Below, piece after piece: positions 1 through 6,368 of a stretch of 7,579 bases of DNA. Every line of letters begins with the position of its first letter. Positions within the stretch are counted from its first letter, which is position 1. The position numbers were made by a program, and so were the translations under genes. The DNA comes from Cupriavidus sp. (lineage in GTDB: Bacteria; Pseudomonadota; Gammaproteobacteria; Burkholderiales; Burkholderiaceae): the NCBI GenBank assembly GCA_013362725.1, contig JABFVP010000567.1:1-7579 (forward strand). Direction: 5' to 3'. The notes below the pieces were generated by a model. It did no database searches. It was not told the DNA's origin and was given only the letters and a program-made list of their open reading frames with translations.

Positions 1-98
1 GGCACCTGCTGCACCGGCGGCGCCGCGCTGACCTCGCGGGCGCGTCGCGGCACCCTGGCCTGCGGCGTTGTGGAAAGCGGTGTCTGGCGTTTGGTCAT
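1..98 (-). CDS. 5' end of an unidentified gene, cut by the window edge
   Basis: Only the first 32 codons are present, beginning MTKRQTPLSTTPQARVPRRA and continuing off the left edge. The start was chosen because a perfect AGGAGG (104-109, complement strand) lies 5 nt before this ATG. A second ATG at 102 overlaps it in another frame but sits only 1 nt from the same site, too close to be used. The visible peptide is basic, rich in Pro, Ala and Arg, and has no hydrophobic segment, so it is not a signal peptide. Such a disordered basic N-terminus is compatible with a DNA-binding or other cytoplasmic protein, but the family cannot be told from this fragment. The gene lies 67 bp beyond the stop of the patatin gene on the same strand and could be the next member of that group. 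Confidence 0.45.
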   Translation of the reverse strand, partial: MTKRQTPLSTTPQARVPRRAREVSAAPPVQQV

Positions 99-165
99 CC
101 ATGCCTCCTGTCGCGGCACGCGGGCCGCATCGACAATCATCAGGCCAGCGCCGGCAACACGGAAA

Positions 166-1062
166 CTAGGCAGCGGGCCGCAGTTCGGTATTCAGGATCG
201 ACGGCCACTCGCGCAGGAAAGCTTCCCCGTCGCGGCGGCCCAGTTCATAGGCGTGCGTCATGGCATCGGGCCGGGTGTAGTCCCAGCTCGAGATCGGCAC
301 GCGCTGCGAAGGCTGCAGGTACAGGCGGCGCTGGCCGCCTTGCTCCAGCACGAAACGGCGCGGGCGCGGGTACAGCCGCGTCACCAGCACCAGCACATTG
401 CCGGGCGCGGCATCGAGCGCGTCGACCGGCACGTTGTCGACCAGCCCGCCATCCAGCACCGGGCGGCCGTCGCGGCGCAGCACCGGCGTGAACGGCGGTG
501 TCGACGCCGACTGCAGCAGCAGGTCGGCCAGCTGCTCGGGCGAGGCGCAGTCCTGCGCGCGCACGAACTCGGGCCGGAAGCCGAGCTTGCGCCCCAGCCG
601 CGGGTGCAGCGTCTTGAGCACGTGCTTGTCGATGTTGTAGGCCAGCAGCCCGGCGGCCACCGCCAGGCGCGGACCGCTCCAGCGCGGGATATGCGCCACG
701 CCGATGCGGATCTCGGGTGCCTGCTGCAAGTGCGCAAGCCGTCCGTCGGCAAAGATGCTCAGCAGCGCGGTACGGTAGATGCCGTAATGCGGGAACACGC
801 GCTCGTTGCGCAGCAGGTTGCCCCAGTAGGCATTGCGCCGGTTGTCGGCCAGCACCGCGCGGTAGTAGTCCATGGTCTGGTGCGAGTCGTGCGCATAGAC
901 CATGCAGGCGGTGGCCGCGCCGGCCGAGATCGCGGCGATTACGCGCGGACGCAGCTGCAGCGCCGGCGCGACCGTGTCCCACCAGCCCGCCTGCCACCAG
1001 CAGCGGTTGCCGCCGCCGGCAAAGACCACCTGGTCGAAGGGATTGGCGTAGCCGGAATGCAT
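166..1062 (-). CDS. patatin-like phospholipase / acyl hydrolase
   Basis: This 298-residue protein carries the patatin layout. A glycine-rich oxyanion loop (AGGGNR, residues 15-20) is followed by a nucleophile elbow AISAG around Ser46 and the catalytic-dyad Asp in DGGLVDN (Asp204). Patatin-family enzymes use a Ser-Asp dyad to hydrolyse acyl esters of phospholipids or related lipids. The elbow departs from the canonical G-x-S-x-G, with Ala44 in the place of the first Gly. The segment VAAGLLAYNI (residues 135-144) is mildly hydrophobic, but I see no signal peptide or clear membrane anchor, so a cytoplasmic or peripheral location is likely. The ATG is 9 nt after the thioesterase stop and has no good Shine-Dalgarno, which suggests translational coupling to that gene. 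Thioesterase plus lipid hydrolase side by side hints at acyl-lipid turnover, but that is inference. The family call is firm; the substrate is unknown. Confidence 0.85.
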   Translation of the reverse strand: MHSGYANPFDQVVFAGGGNRCWWQAGWWDTVAPALQLRPRVIAAISAGAATACMVYAHDSHQTMDYYRAVLADNRRNAYWGNLLRNERVFPHYGIYRTALLSIFADGRLAHLQQAPEIRIGVAHIPRWSGPRLAVAAGLLAYNIDKHVLKTLHPRLGRKLGFRPEFVRAQDCASPEQLADLLLQSASTPPFTPVLRRDGRPVLDGGLVDNVPVDALDAAPGNVLVLVTRLYPRPRRFVLEQGGQRRLYLQPSQRVPISSWDYTRPDAMTHAYELGRRDGEAFLREWPSILNTELRPAA

Positions 1063-1071
1063 GCGGGCGTG

Positions 1072-1485
1072 TCAGAGCAGCGCGTAGGTGGTGGTGGCCT
1101 GCACCGCCAGCTTGCCGTCGGTGCCGGTCAGCTCGATCTCGCCGAACACCACGGTCTTGCCCAGCCGCAGCACATTGGCGCGCACCAGCACGTCGCCGTC
1201 GATCACCGGGCGCATGAAGTTGGTGGTCAGCGACACCGTGGTCATCGGCCGGAAAGCGCCCAGCGCGCTGGCCACGGCGACGATCATGGCGGTATCGGCG
1301 GCGGACATCAGCACCTGGCCGCAGACCACGCCGCCCGCATGGCGGAACGATTCGCTGAACGGCAGGCGCAGCGTCACGCCGCGCTCGTCGACGGCTTCGG
1401 CGCGCAGGCCGAGCTGGCGTACCCACGGCGCCAGCACGCGCTCGAGCGTGGCGTCGATGTCGGCAAGGGTCAGGGCTTCGGGCAT
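1072..1485 (-). CDS. PaaI-like hotdog-fold acyl-CoA thioesterase
   Basis: This 137-residue protein has the length and pattern of a single hotdog domain. It has an N-terminal helix region, the central-helix motif GGVVCGQVLMSAADTAM (51-67), then strands including NFMRPVIDGD (89-98) and GKLAVQATTTYAL at the C-terminus. PaaI/YdiI-type hotdog enzymes hydrolyse acyl- or aryl-CoA thioesters, usually as tetramers in the cytoplasm. Asp64 fits the catalytic acid on the central helix. The HG pair that normally precedes it reads Cys55-Gly56 here. The start was set at the ATG at 1485 because AAGGAG lies just before it, and because the reading frame upstream is only a shadow of the AbrB gene. It follows the AbrB-family gene by 50 bp and precedes the patatin gene by 9 bp. 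The substrate cannot be predicted. Confidence 0.85.
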   Translation of the reverse strand: MPEALTLADIDATLERVLAPWVRQLGLRAEAVDERGVTLRLPFSESFRHAGGVVCGQVLMSAADTAMIVAVASALGAFRPMTTVSLTTNFMRPVIDGDVLVRANVLRLGKTVVFGEIELTGTDGKLAVQATTTYALL

Positions 1486-1535
1486 GGTGCTCCTTGTTCT
1501 GTCTGGCCGCACCATGGCGATCCTGTGGCGGACCG

Positions 1536-2594
1536 CTATTCCGTCTCCTCCGGCGCGACGCGATGTTTGAGGCAATGATACAGGGGCCCGGTGGCCAGCA
1601 CCACGAACGCCATCCGGATCACGTGGAAGGCGGTCACCAGCGGCACCCCGACCTCGAGCACCTTGGCGGTGATGCACATCTCGGCAATGCCGCCCGGGGT
1701 GGTGCCCAGGATCACCGTGGCCGGGTGCGCCCCCGACAGCGCCGACAGCCCCCAGCCGAACAGCGCCGACACCACCAGCGCCAGCACGGTGTACAGCGCC
1801 ACGCCCGACAGAAAGCGCGGCGCGGTATGCAGGAATTCGCGCGAGAACCGCACGCCCAGCGAGACCCCGATCAGCAGCTGGCCGGCCCGGCTCATCCAGG
1901 TGGGAATCGCCGACAGCTCGATGCCGCAGGCGGTCAGCACCGCCGCCGCCAGCAGCGTGCCGATCACGAAGGGGTTGGGCATGTTCAGCCGCTTCACCAG
2001 CAGCGCCACGCCCAGCGTGATCACCACCAGCGCCACCAGCCCCGGCGCGCTGACCACGCGCGGGCCCGGGATATACGGGTCGAGCCCGTGGATGCCCCCG
2101 TACTGGAAGATCGCCGGCACCGTCACCACCACCATCAGCACCCGCAGCGAATGGGCGGCTGCCACCTGGTCGATGCGCGCGCCATTGCGCTCGGCCAGGT
2201 TGGCCATTTCCGAGGCGCCGCCGATCGCAGTGGAGAAGAACGCGGTCTTGAAGGCGACGCCGGTGGTCCGCCGCAGCAGCAGCGCGCCCCCCGCGCCCAG
2301 TGCCAGCGCGAACAGCGAGGCGGCGACGATGTACGGCAGGTACTCCACCAGCCGTGCCACCACGTCCGGCGTGAAATACAGCCCGAGCGAGGCGCCGATG
2401 ACCCATTGGCCGGCATTGCGCGCCTGCGCCGGCGCGCGCAGGTCGGCGCCGGCCATGCGCGCGGCGGCCACCGCCAGCAGCGGCCCGATCATCCACGGCA
2501 GCGGCGTATGCAGGAGGGTGCAGAACAGGGCGGCGGCGAGCCCGAGCGCCAGCGTGGGCAGCGCGGACAGCCAGCGGTTGGCGGCAAGCGGCAT
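1536..2594 (-). CDS. AbrB-family (PF05145) integral membrane protein
   Basis: This 352-residue, highly hydrophobic protein has about ten predicted membrane segments and a clear internal duplication. GQWVIGASLGLYF (62-74) recurs as GQLLIGVSLGVRF (238-250), and GGASEM (125-130) recurs as GGIAEM (301-306), both at an offset of 176 residues. PLPWMIGPLLA (31-41) matches MPNPFVIGTLLA (205-216). This two-copy layout is the hallmark of the AbrB membrane family (COG3180). The family is often labelled 'ammonia monooxygenase' or 'transcriptional regulator', but the sequence shows a permease-like inner-membrane protein with no DNA-binding domain. Its biochemical role is not established; transport is a reasonable inference. 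The ATG at 2594 has only a weak Shine-Dalgarno. The gene lies 114 bp downstream of tctA, beyond a probable terminator, and heads the group that continues with the thioesterase and patatin genes. Confidence 0.85.
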   Translation of the reverse strand: MPLAANRWLSALPTLALGLAAALFCTLLHTPLPWMIGPLLAVAAARMAGADLRAPAQARNAGQWVIGASLGLYFTPDVVARLVEYLPYIVAASLFALALGAGGALLLRRTTGVAFKTAFFSTAIGGASEMANLAERNGARIDQVAAAHSLRVLMVVVTVPAIFQYGGIHGLDPYIPGPRVVSAPGLVALVVITLGVALLVKRLNMPNPFVIGTLLAAAVLTACGIELSAIPTWMSRAGQLLIGVSLGVRFSREFLHTAPRFLSGVALYTVLALVVSALFGWGLSALSGAHPATVILGTTPGGIAEMCITAKVLEVGVPLVTAFHVIRMAFVVLATGPLYHCLKHRVAPEETE

Positions 2595-2642
2595 CGATCA
2601 GCGGCCTGGCGCGGGGGCGCCGGCGCTTGTTGTTGTGAAGAG

Positions 2643-2680
2643 GAAAAGCAAAGAGGCCCGCACGCCATGGCGCCGGGCCC
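2643..2680 (-). terminator. Rho-independent terminator behind tctA
   Basis: Read on the minus strand, GGCCCG (2674-2679) pairs with CGGGCC (2655-2660). The 13-nt loop between them contains the self-complementary CGCCATGGCG. TCTTTGCTTTT follows immediately, giving a T-rich tail. It starts about 29 bp after the tctA stop and lies before the AbrB-family gene, so it probably ends most tct transcripts. The six-pair stem is short and the tail is interrupted, so some read-through into the next gene is plausible. Confidence 0.65.
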
Positions 2681-2708
2681 CGGAGAGACTATCGCATGCT
2701 CACGCGAA

Positions 2709-4223
2709 TCACGCGGCGTTGTCTGCCTGCGCATGCGCGCTGCCGCGCCCGGCGTGCCAGCGCAGCAGGCGCGGGATCACCACCACCGCCACCGTCAGCG
2801 CCAGGATCGAGGCCGAGATCGGCTGGCGCAGGAACAGGCTCCAGTCGCCCTGGCCGATCGCGAGCGCATTGCGCAGCTGCTTCTCCGCCATCGGCCCGAG
2901 GATCATGCCGACGATCACCGGCGCGGTGGGGAAGTCGAAGCGGCGCATCACCATGCCGAGCAGGCCGACCACGAACAGCAGCAGCAGGTCGAACCACGAC
3001 TGGCGGATGCCGTAGGCGCCCAACCCGGCGAAGATCAGGATGCCCCCGTACAGCAGCGGCGTCGGCACGCGCAGCATGCGCACCCACAGGCCGATCGCGG
3101 GCAGGTTCAGCACCAGCAGCATCACGTTGCCGATATACAGCGACGCCAGCAGGCCCCACACCAGGTCGCCCGAGGTCTGGAACAGCATCGGGCCCGGCTG
3201 CAGGTTGTAGTTCTGGAACGCGGCCAGCAGGATCGCGGTGGTGTTGGAGGTGGGGATGCCCAGCGTCAGCAGCGGCGCCAGCGTCGCGGTCACGGCCGCG
3301 TTGTTGGCGGCCTCGGGACCGGCCACGCCTTCGATCGCGCCGACCTTGCCGAACTCTTCCTTGTGGTCCGACAGCTTCTTCTCGGTCGCGTACGACAGGA
3401 AGGTCGGGATCTCGGCGCCGCCCGCGGGAATCAGCCCGAACGGGAAGCCGATAAAGGTGCCGCGCAGCCAGGCCGGGATCGAACGCTTCCAGTCCGACCG
3501 GTTCATGCGGGTCGAGCTGAGCTTGTTGTAGGTGCCGGGCGGCTGCGGGAAGAACGCGTTGAACAGCGCCTCGCCCACCGCGAACAGGCCCACGGCAACC
3601 ACCACGATATCGATGCCGTCGTACAGCTCCTGCACGTTCATCGAATAGCGCGTCTGGCCCGACAGCGAATCCATGCCGATCAGGCCGATGCCCAGTCCCA
3701 GAAACAGCGCCGTCATGCCGCGCAGCAGCGACGAGCCCAGCACCGCGGAAACCGTGGTGAAGGCCAGCAGCATGATCATGAAGTACTCGCCCGGGCCGAA
3801 CTGCAGCGCCACGTCGGCCGCCACCGGCGCGAACAGCGACAGCAGCACGGTGGCGATGGTGCCGGCCACGAACGAGCCGATCGCCGCGGTCGCCAGCGCC
3901 GGGCCGGCACGGCCGTTCTTGGCCATCAGGTTGCCTTCCATGGCGGTGACCATGGTGGAAGACTCGCCCGGCGTGTTCATCAGGATCGAGGTGGTCGAGC
4001 CGCCGTACATCGCGCCGTAGTAGATGCCGGCAAACATGATCAGCGCCGCGGTGGGCTCGACCTTGGCGGTCAGCGGCAGCAGCATCGCCACCGTGAGTGC
4101 GGGGCCGATGCCGGGCAGCACGCCGATGGCGGTGCCGAGGAAGCAGCCCACCAGGGCCCACATCAGGTTGATCGGCGTGATCGCAACGGCAAAGCCGTGC
4201 ATCAGCTGGTTCAGGGTATCCAT
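2709..4223 (-). CDS. tctA: tripartite tricarboxylate transporter large membrane subunit TctA
   Basis: This 504-residue polytopic inner-membrane protein is full length for TctA (about 500 residues, 10-12 membrane segments). The diagnostic family motifs are all visible. GVLPGIGP (34-41) and GGSTTSILMNTPGE (74-87) lie in the N-terminal half. EGVAGPEAANNAA (298-310) and LTLGIPTSNTTAILL (319-333) lie in the C-terminal half. Together they show the two-fold repeated fold of the family. TctA forms the translocation channel of a secondary transporter that takes substrate from TctC and is driven by an ion gradient. The ATG follows AAGGAG at a good distance, 28 bp after the tctB stop, so the two are co-translated from one mRNA. 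The tail after residue 488 is polar and cytoplasmic-looking. The substrate is not determined by this subunit's sequence. Confidence 0.96.
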   Translation of the reverse strand: MDTLNQLMHGFAVAITPINLMWALVGCFLGTAIGVLPGIGPALTVAMLLPLTAKVEPTAALIMFAGIYYGAMYGGSTTSILMNTPGESSTMVTAMEGNLMAKNGRAGPALATAAIGSFVAGTIATVLLSLFAPVAADVALQFGPGEYFMIMLLAFTTVSAVLGSSLLRGMTALFLGLGIGLIGMDSLSGQTRYSMNVQELYDGIDIVVVAVGLFAVGEALFNAFFPQPPGTYNKLSSTRMNRSDWKRSIPAWLRGTFIGFPFGLIPAGGAEIPTFLSYATEKKLSDHKEEFGKVGAIEGVAGPEAANNAAVTATLAPLLTLGIPTSNTTAILLAAFQNYNLQPGPMLFQTSGDLVWGLLASLYIGNVMLLVLNLPAIGLWVRMLRVPTPLLYGGILIFAGLGAYGIRQSWFDLLLLFVVGLLGMVMRRFDFPTAPVIVGMILGPMAEKQLRNALAIGQGDWSLFLRQPISASILALTVAVVVIPRLLRWHAGRGSAHAQADNAA

Positions 4224-4251
4224 GCGAAGACTCCTTGCGTGACGGGCGGGC

Positions 4252-4725
4252 TCAGAAGCCGGCGATGGGCAGCAGCGGCAGGTTGATGCCGAGCAGGAAC
4301 TCGAACAGCGCCCACATCGGCACCGTGATGCACAGCCCGACGATCACGTCGCGCACGAGGCGGCGGCTGCCGTAGCCGCGCGCCACGCAGACCATCAGCA
4401 GCGTCGACGACAGCACGAAGCCGAGCGTGCCGATCAGCGCCATGTTCAGCACCAGGCCCGCGGCAACCCAGAGGAAGCCGCCGAAGTTGTGCGGTGCGCC
4501 GGGCAGCTCGGCGTCCTCTTCCGGCATGTTGCGGAAACCGCCGCGCACGCCCTGCCAGGTCAGCAGCGCGCCGCACACCGCCAGGCCGATCGCGACCAGC
4601 GTGGGCACGAAGCGCGGCGACAGGCCCGCATAGCCCGTGTCGCCGGTGATGCCGGACAGGCCGAGGAAGAAGAACAGCGAGATCGCCAGCACGGCGATGC
4701 CAATAGCGAGGTGGGAGGGTTTCAT
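4252..4725 (-). CDS. tctB: tripartite tricarboxylate transporter small membrane subunit TctB
   Basis: This 157-residue membrane protein has the size of TctB. Hydrophobic stretches lie near residues 7-24, 41-57, 82-113 (probably two segments) and 127-152, giving four to five membrane passes. A charged loop around 60-75 carries several acidic residues. TctB is poorly conserved in sequence, and the call leans on topology plus its position between tctC and tctA. It assembles with TctA in the inner membrane; its exact role is unclear in the family. The ATG at 4725 was chosen because AAGGAG lies directly upstream and the first membrane segment begins right after it. The open frame continues upstream, but with low-complexity Pro/Arg-rich sequence that runs through intergenic hairpins. 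The tctC stop is 245 bp upstream, a long gap for an operon. Confidence 0.93.
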   Translation of the reverse strand: MKPSHLAIGIAVLAISLFFFLGLSGITGDTGYAGLSPRFVPTLVAIGLAVCGALLTWQGVRGGFRNMPEEDAELPGAPHNFGGFLWVAAGLVLNMALIGTLGFVLSSTLLMVCVARGYGSRRLVRDVIVGLCITVPMWALFEFLLGINLPLLPIAGF

Positions 4726-4970
4726 GGAGACTCCTTGGCCATGGTCGCCGGCCCCGGGGGCTGGCATGCGCGACGCTGGCGAGTGGTGCCCGCGCGGCGG
4801 CGGGGCCCGGTGACAGATATTGTTGTCTTCGGTATCGCAGGTGGACACCGGGCCCCGCGCCGTGTTTCCGGCCGCCGGGATCACCGGCGGCGTCGGCAGG
4901 CACGACAGGTAAAGCGAGGGTACGTTAAGGGGCAGGCATGGCGCGGCAGCCCCGCGCACCCGGGATTGTG
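4726..4970 (-). other. hairpin-rich gap between tctC and tctB
   Basis: This 245-bp non-coding gap inside the operon contains two perfect inverted repeats. The larger pairs GCGGGGCCCGGTG (4800-4812) with its exact complement at 4846-4858 across a 33-nt loop. The smaller pairs GCCGCCGG (4871-4878) with CCGGCGGC (4884-4891) across a 5-nt GATCA loop. Neither is followed by a T run on the minus strand, so neither is a standard intrinsic terminator. I see no convincing promoter for tctB here. In binding-protein operons, such structures after the binding-protein gene often stabilise the upstream mRNA or reduce transcription into the membrane subunits. That role is an inference for this locus. Confidence 0.7.
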
Positions 4971-5939
4971 TTACTTGGCCACGCCCAGTTCACGCAGCGT
5001 CGCGCCCAGGCGGGTCGATTCGCTGTCGACGAACTTGCCGAACTCGTCGCCGGTCAGCAGGAACGGGGTCCAGTCGTTCTTCTGCAGCGTGTCCTTCCAG
5101 GCCTTGCTCTCGGTGGCCTTGACCACCGCGTCGATCATGGCCTTGCGCTGCTCCGGCGTGATGCCCGGCGCGCCGTACACGCCGCGCCAGTTGTAGATCT
5201 CGACGTTGACGCCTTGCTCCTTCAGCGTCGGGATGTCGGCAACGCGGTCCTTGGAGGTGACCGCCAGCGCGCGCATCTTGCCGCTCTTGATAAAGGGCAG
5301 GAACTCGGACACGCCGGCAATGCCCACCGTCACGTGCCCGCCCATGATCGAGGCCGAGGCTTCGCCGCCGCCCTGGAACGGCACGTAGTTGACCTTCTTC
5401 GGGTCGACGCCGCTTTCCTTGGCGATCAGGCCGGCCAGGATATGGTCGATCGAGCCCTTGGAGCCGCCGCCCCAGCTGACGCTGCCGGGGTTGGCCTTCA
5501 GTTGCGTGGTCAGGTCCTTGATCGACTTGATCGGCGAGCTGGCCGGCACGGTGATGACCATGGTGTCGGCGAACAGGCGCGCGATCGGCGTGGCGTTCTT
5601 CAGCGTGACCGGCGGCTTGTTGGTCTCGATCGCGCCGACCATCACCGCGCCCACTACCATCAGCGCATTGGGATTGCCCTTGTCGGTATTGACGAACTGG
5701 GTCAGCGCGATGGTGCCGCCGGCGCCGCCCTTGTTGTCGTACGAAGCGGCCTTGGCCTGGCCCGCGGCGATCATCGCCGCGCCCAGCGAGCGGCCGGTCT
5801 GGTCGAAGCCGCCGCCGGGATTGGCGCCGATCATGACCTTGACGTTGTCCATGGCGAAGGCGGGTGCGGCCACGGCAGCGGCGGCCAGGGTGGCGGATGC
5901 CATCACGGCATGGGCGAAGCGGAAATAGGTACGGCGCAT
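4971..5939 (-). CDS. tctC: TctC / Bug-type periplasmic solute-binding protein
   Basis: This 322-residue protein is the usual length for the Bug (PF03401) family. Residues 1-29 form a signal peptide: Arg2-Arg3, a hydrophobic Ala-rich core, and cleavage after AFA29. The mature protein then shows the ligand-loop motif ANPGGGFDQTGR (39-50), SWGGGSKGSIDH (155-166), VPFQGGGEA (186-194) and WRGVYGAPGITPEQ (251-264), all typical of the family. It captures a small carboxylated solute in the periplasm and delivers it to TctAB. The family's known ligands range from citrate to amino acids and aromatic acids, and the sequence does not say which applies. The ATG at 5939 was chosen because AAGGAG precedes it and the signal peptide starts there; an in-frame ATG at 6068 would bury the signal peptide. 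It is the first gene of the tctCBA operon. Confidence 0.96.
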   Translation of the reverse strand: MRRTYFRFAHAVMASATLAAAAVAAPAFAMDNVKVMIGANPGGGFDQTGRSLGAAMIAAGQAKAASYDNKGGAGGTIALTQFVNTDKGNPNALMVVGAVMVGAIETNKPPVTLKNATPIARLFADTMVITVPASSPIKSIKDLTTQLKANPGSVSWGGGSKGSIDHILAGLIAKESGVDPKKVNYVPFQGGGEASASIMGGHVTVGIAGVSEFLPFIKSGKMRALAVTSKDRVADIPTLKEQGVNVEIYNWRGVYGAPGITPEQRKAMIDAVVKATESKAWKDTLQKNDWTPFLLTGDEFGKFVDSESTRLGATLRELGVAK

Positions 5940-6137
5940 GGCGGTCTCCTTGGTAATACCGGTGATCGCTTGCCAGTCGATGGCGGCCGCGATCCGACCC
6001 GGGGGTTCCGGCGGCCACGGCGTTGCGGGACGGGATGCGGGCCGGTGGCGCGCGCAGCGGCGCGGCACCGGGCTTGTCTCCTGTCCGGCGCGGCGAGGGC
6101 GGGCCGGGACTGTTCTTGGATTTTGGTGAACATCAGA

Positions 6138-6150
6138 CCGGAACTTCCGG
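6138..6150. promoter_or_regulatory. possible operator palindrome upstream of tctC
   Basis: CCGGAACTTCCGG is a perfect 6+1+6 palindrome. It lies 11 bp downstream, in the direction of tctC, of the TAGAAT hexamer at 6162-6167, so a protein bound here would sit at or just after the likely start of transcription. The regulator is unknown and no regulator gene is in the window. Confidence 0.3.
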
Positions 6151-6161
6151 CCTTGGGGCGG

Positions 6162-6196
6162 ATTCTAGGCGGGGGAAACTGTCAAAAGGCTGTCAA
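6162..6196 (-). promoter_or_regulatory. candidate sigma70-type promoter elements for tctC
   Basis: On the minus strand TTGACA occurs twice, at 6191-6196 and 6180-6185, exactly 11 bp apart. TAGAAT, a good -10 hexamer, follows at 6162-6167. The hexamers match consensus, but the spacers are 23 bp and 12 bp, both outside the normal 16-18. Either the -10 is used with a poor -35 and the TTGACA pair is an activator or repressor site one helical turn apart, or the true promoter is elsewhere. Confidence 0.35.
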
Positions 6197-6289
6197 ATGG
6201 GGGGAGATGGGGTTGGGGTTTACGTGGATGGAGTGGGGTGGGCAGGTGGAAGGGTGGCACTTCGTGGAGGCGCCGGCCCTCTCCCCCAA

Positions 6290-6301
6290 CCCCTCTCCCG
6301 C
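6290..6301 (+). repeat. left arm of an interrupted palindromic intergenic repeat
   Basis: CCCCTCTCCCGC here is the exact reverse complement of GCGGGAGAGGGG at 7566-7577, on the other side of the insertion sequence. With the element removed, the two arms would form one 12-bp stem with a loop of a few bases. Repeats of the CCCTCTCCCGC...GCGGGAGAGGG kind are common between genes in high-GC proteobacteria. Confidence 0.7.
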
Positions 6302-6305
6302 GTGC

Positions 6306-6354
6306 TGTATGGACCGGGGACATGGGTAACACATGTGCCAGGACATGGGTAACA
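6306..6354 (+). repeat. left terminal inverted repeat of the insertion sequence
   Basis: This repeat matches the complement of the right end at all but about five of 49 positions. It contains two copies of GGACATGGGTAACA, at 6318-6331 and 6341-6354, repeating every 23 bp. The transposase stop codon lies 15 bp further in. The paired sites are probably transposase-binding sites. Confidence 0.88.
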
Positions 6355-6368
6355 GTCCAGACCCCAGT

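Larger units (their letters stand above)
5940..6305 (-). promoter_or_regulatory. upstream/leader region of the tctCBA operon
   Basis: About 365 bp without a supportable gene separate tctC from the insertion sequence. From the right it holds half of a palindromic repeat (6290-6301), a G-rich stretch (6199-6242), two TTGACA hexamers, a TAGAAT hexamer and an exact palindrome. GC-rich leader sequence of a little over 200 nt follows, ending in AAGGAG before tctC. If transcription starts just after TAGAAT, the mRNA leader is unusually long. I recognise no known riboswitch in it. Confidence 0.5.

Noticed and set aside
70..1578. A 502-codon plus-strand open frame across the patatin and thioesterase genes
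   Set aside because: Low-complexity Arg/Gln/His-rich translation opposite two recognisable genes; a composition shadow.
1494..4286. A 930-codon open frame on the plus strand, antisense to the AbrB-family gene, tctA and part of the thioesterase and tctB genes
   Set aside because: Its product is a His/Gln/Arg/Gly-rich low-complexity string with no domain, and it is antisense to well-recognised genes. Long antisense frames are expected in GC-rich DNA.
4726..4959. A 78-residue N-terminal extension of TctB from an ATG at 4959
   Set aside because: It runs through two strong hairpins, is low-complexity, and the ATG at 4725 has a good ribosome-binding site just before the first membrane segment.
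5940..6068. A 43-residue N-terminal extension of TctC from an upstream ATG at 6068
   Set aside because: It would place Pro/Arg-rich sequence before a clear signal peptide, and the ATG at 5939 has AAGGAG at the right distance.
5903..6133. A 76-codon minus-strand frame in the tctC leader that could be a leader peptide
   Set aside because: No Shine-Dalgarno stands out, the translation is Arg/Pro-rich without a residue run that would suggest attenuation, and it overlaps the tctC start.
6255..6275. TGGCAC on the plus strand as a sigma54 -24 box
   Set aside because: No GC-containing -12 box follows at the required spacing, and there is no plus-strand gene for it to drive.
4938..6329. A 463-codon plus-strand open frame opposite tctC and its leader
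   Set aside because: No recognisable domain, composition typical of an antisense shadow, and tctC on the other strand is certain.
6318..6354. Repeated GGACATGGGTAACA units as a possible CRISPR or satellite array
   Set aside because: There are only two copies at each end of the element, arranged symmetrically as parts of the terminal repeats.
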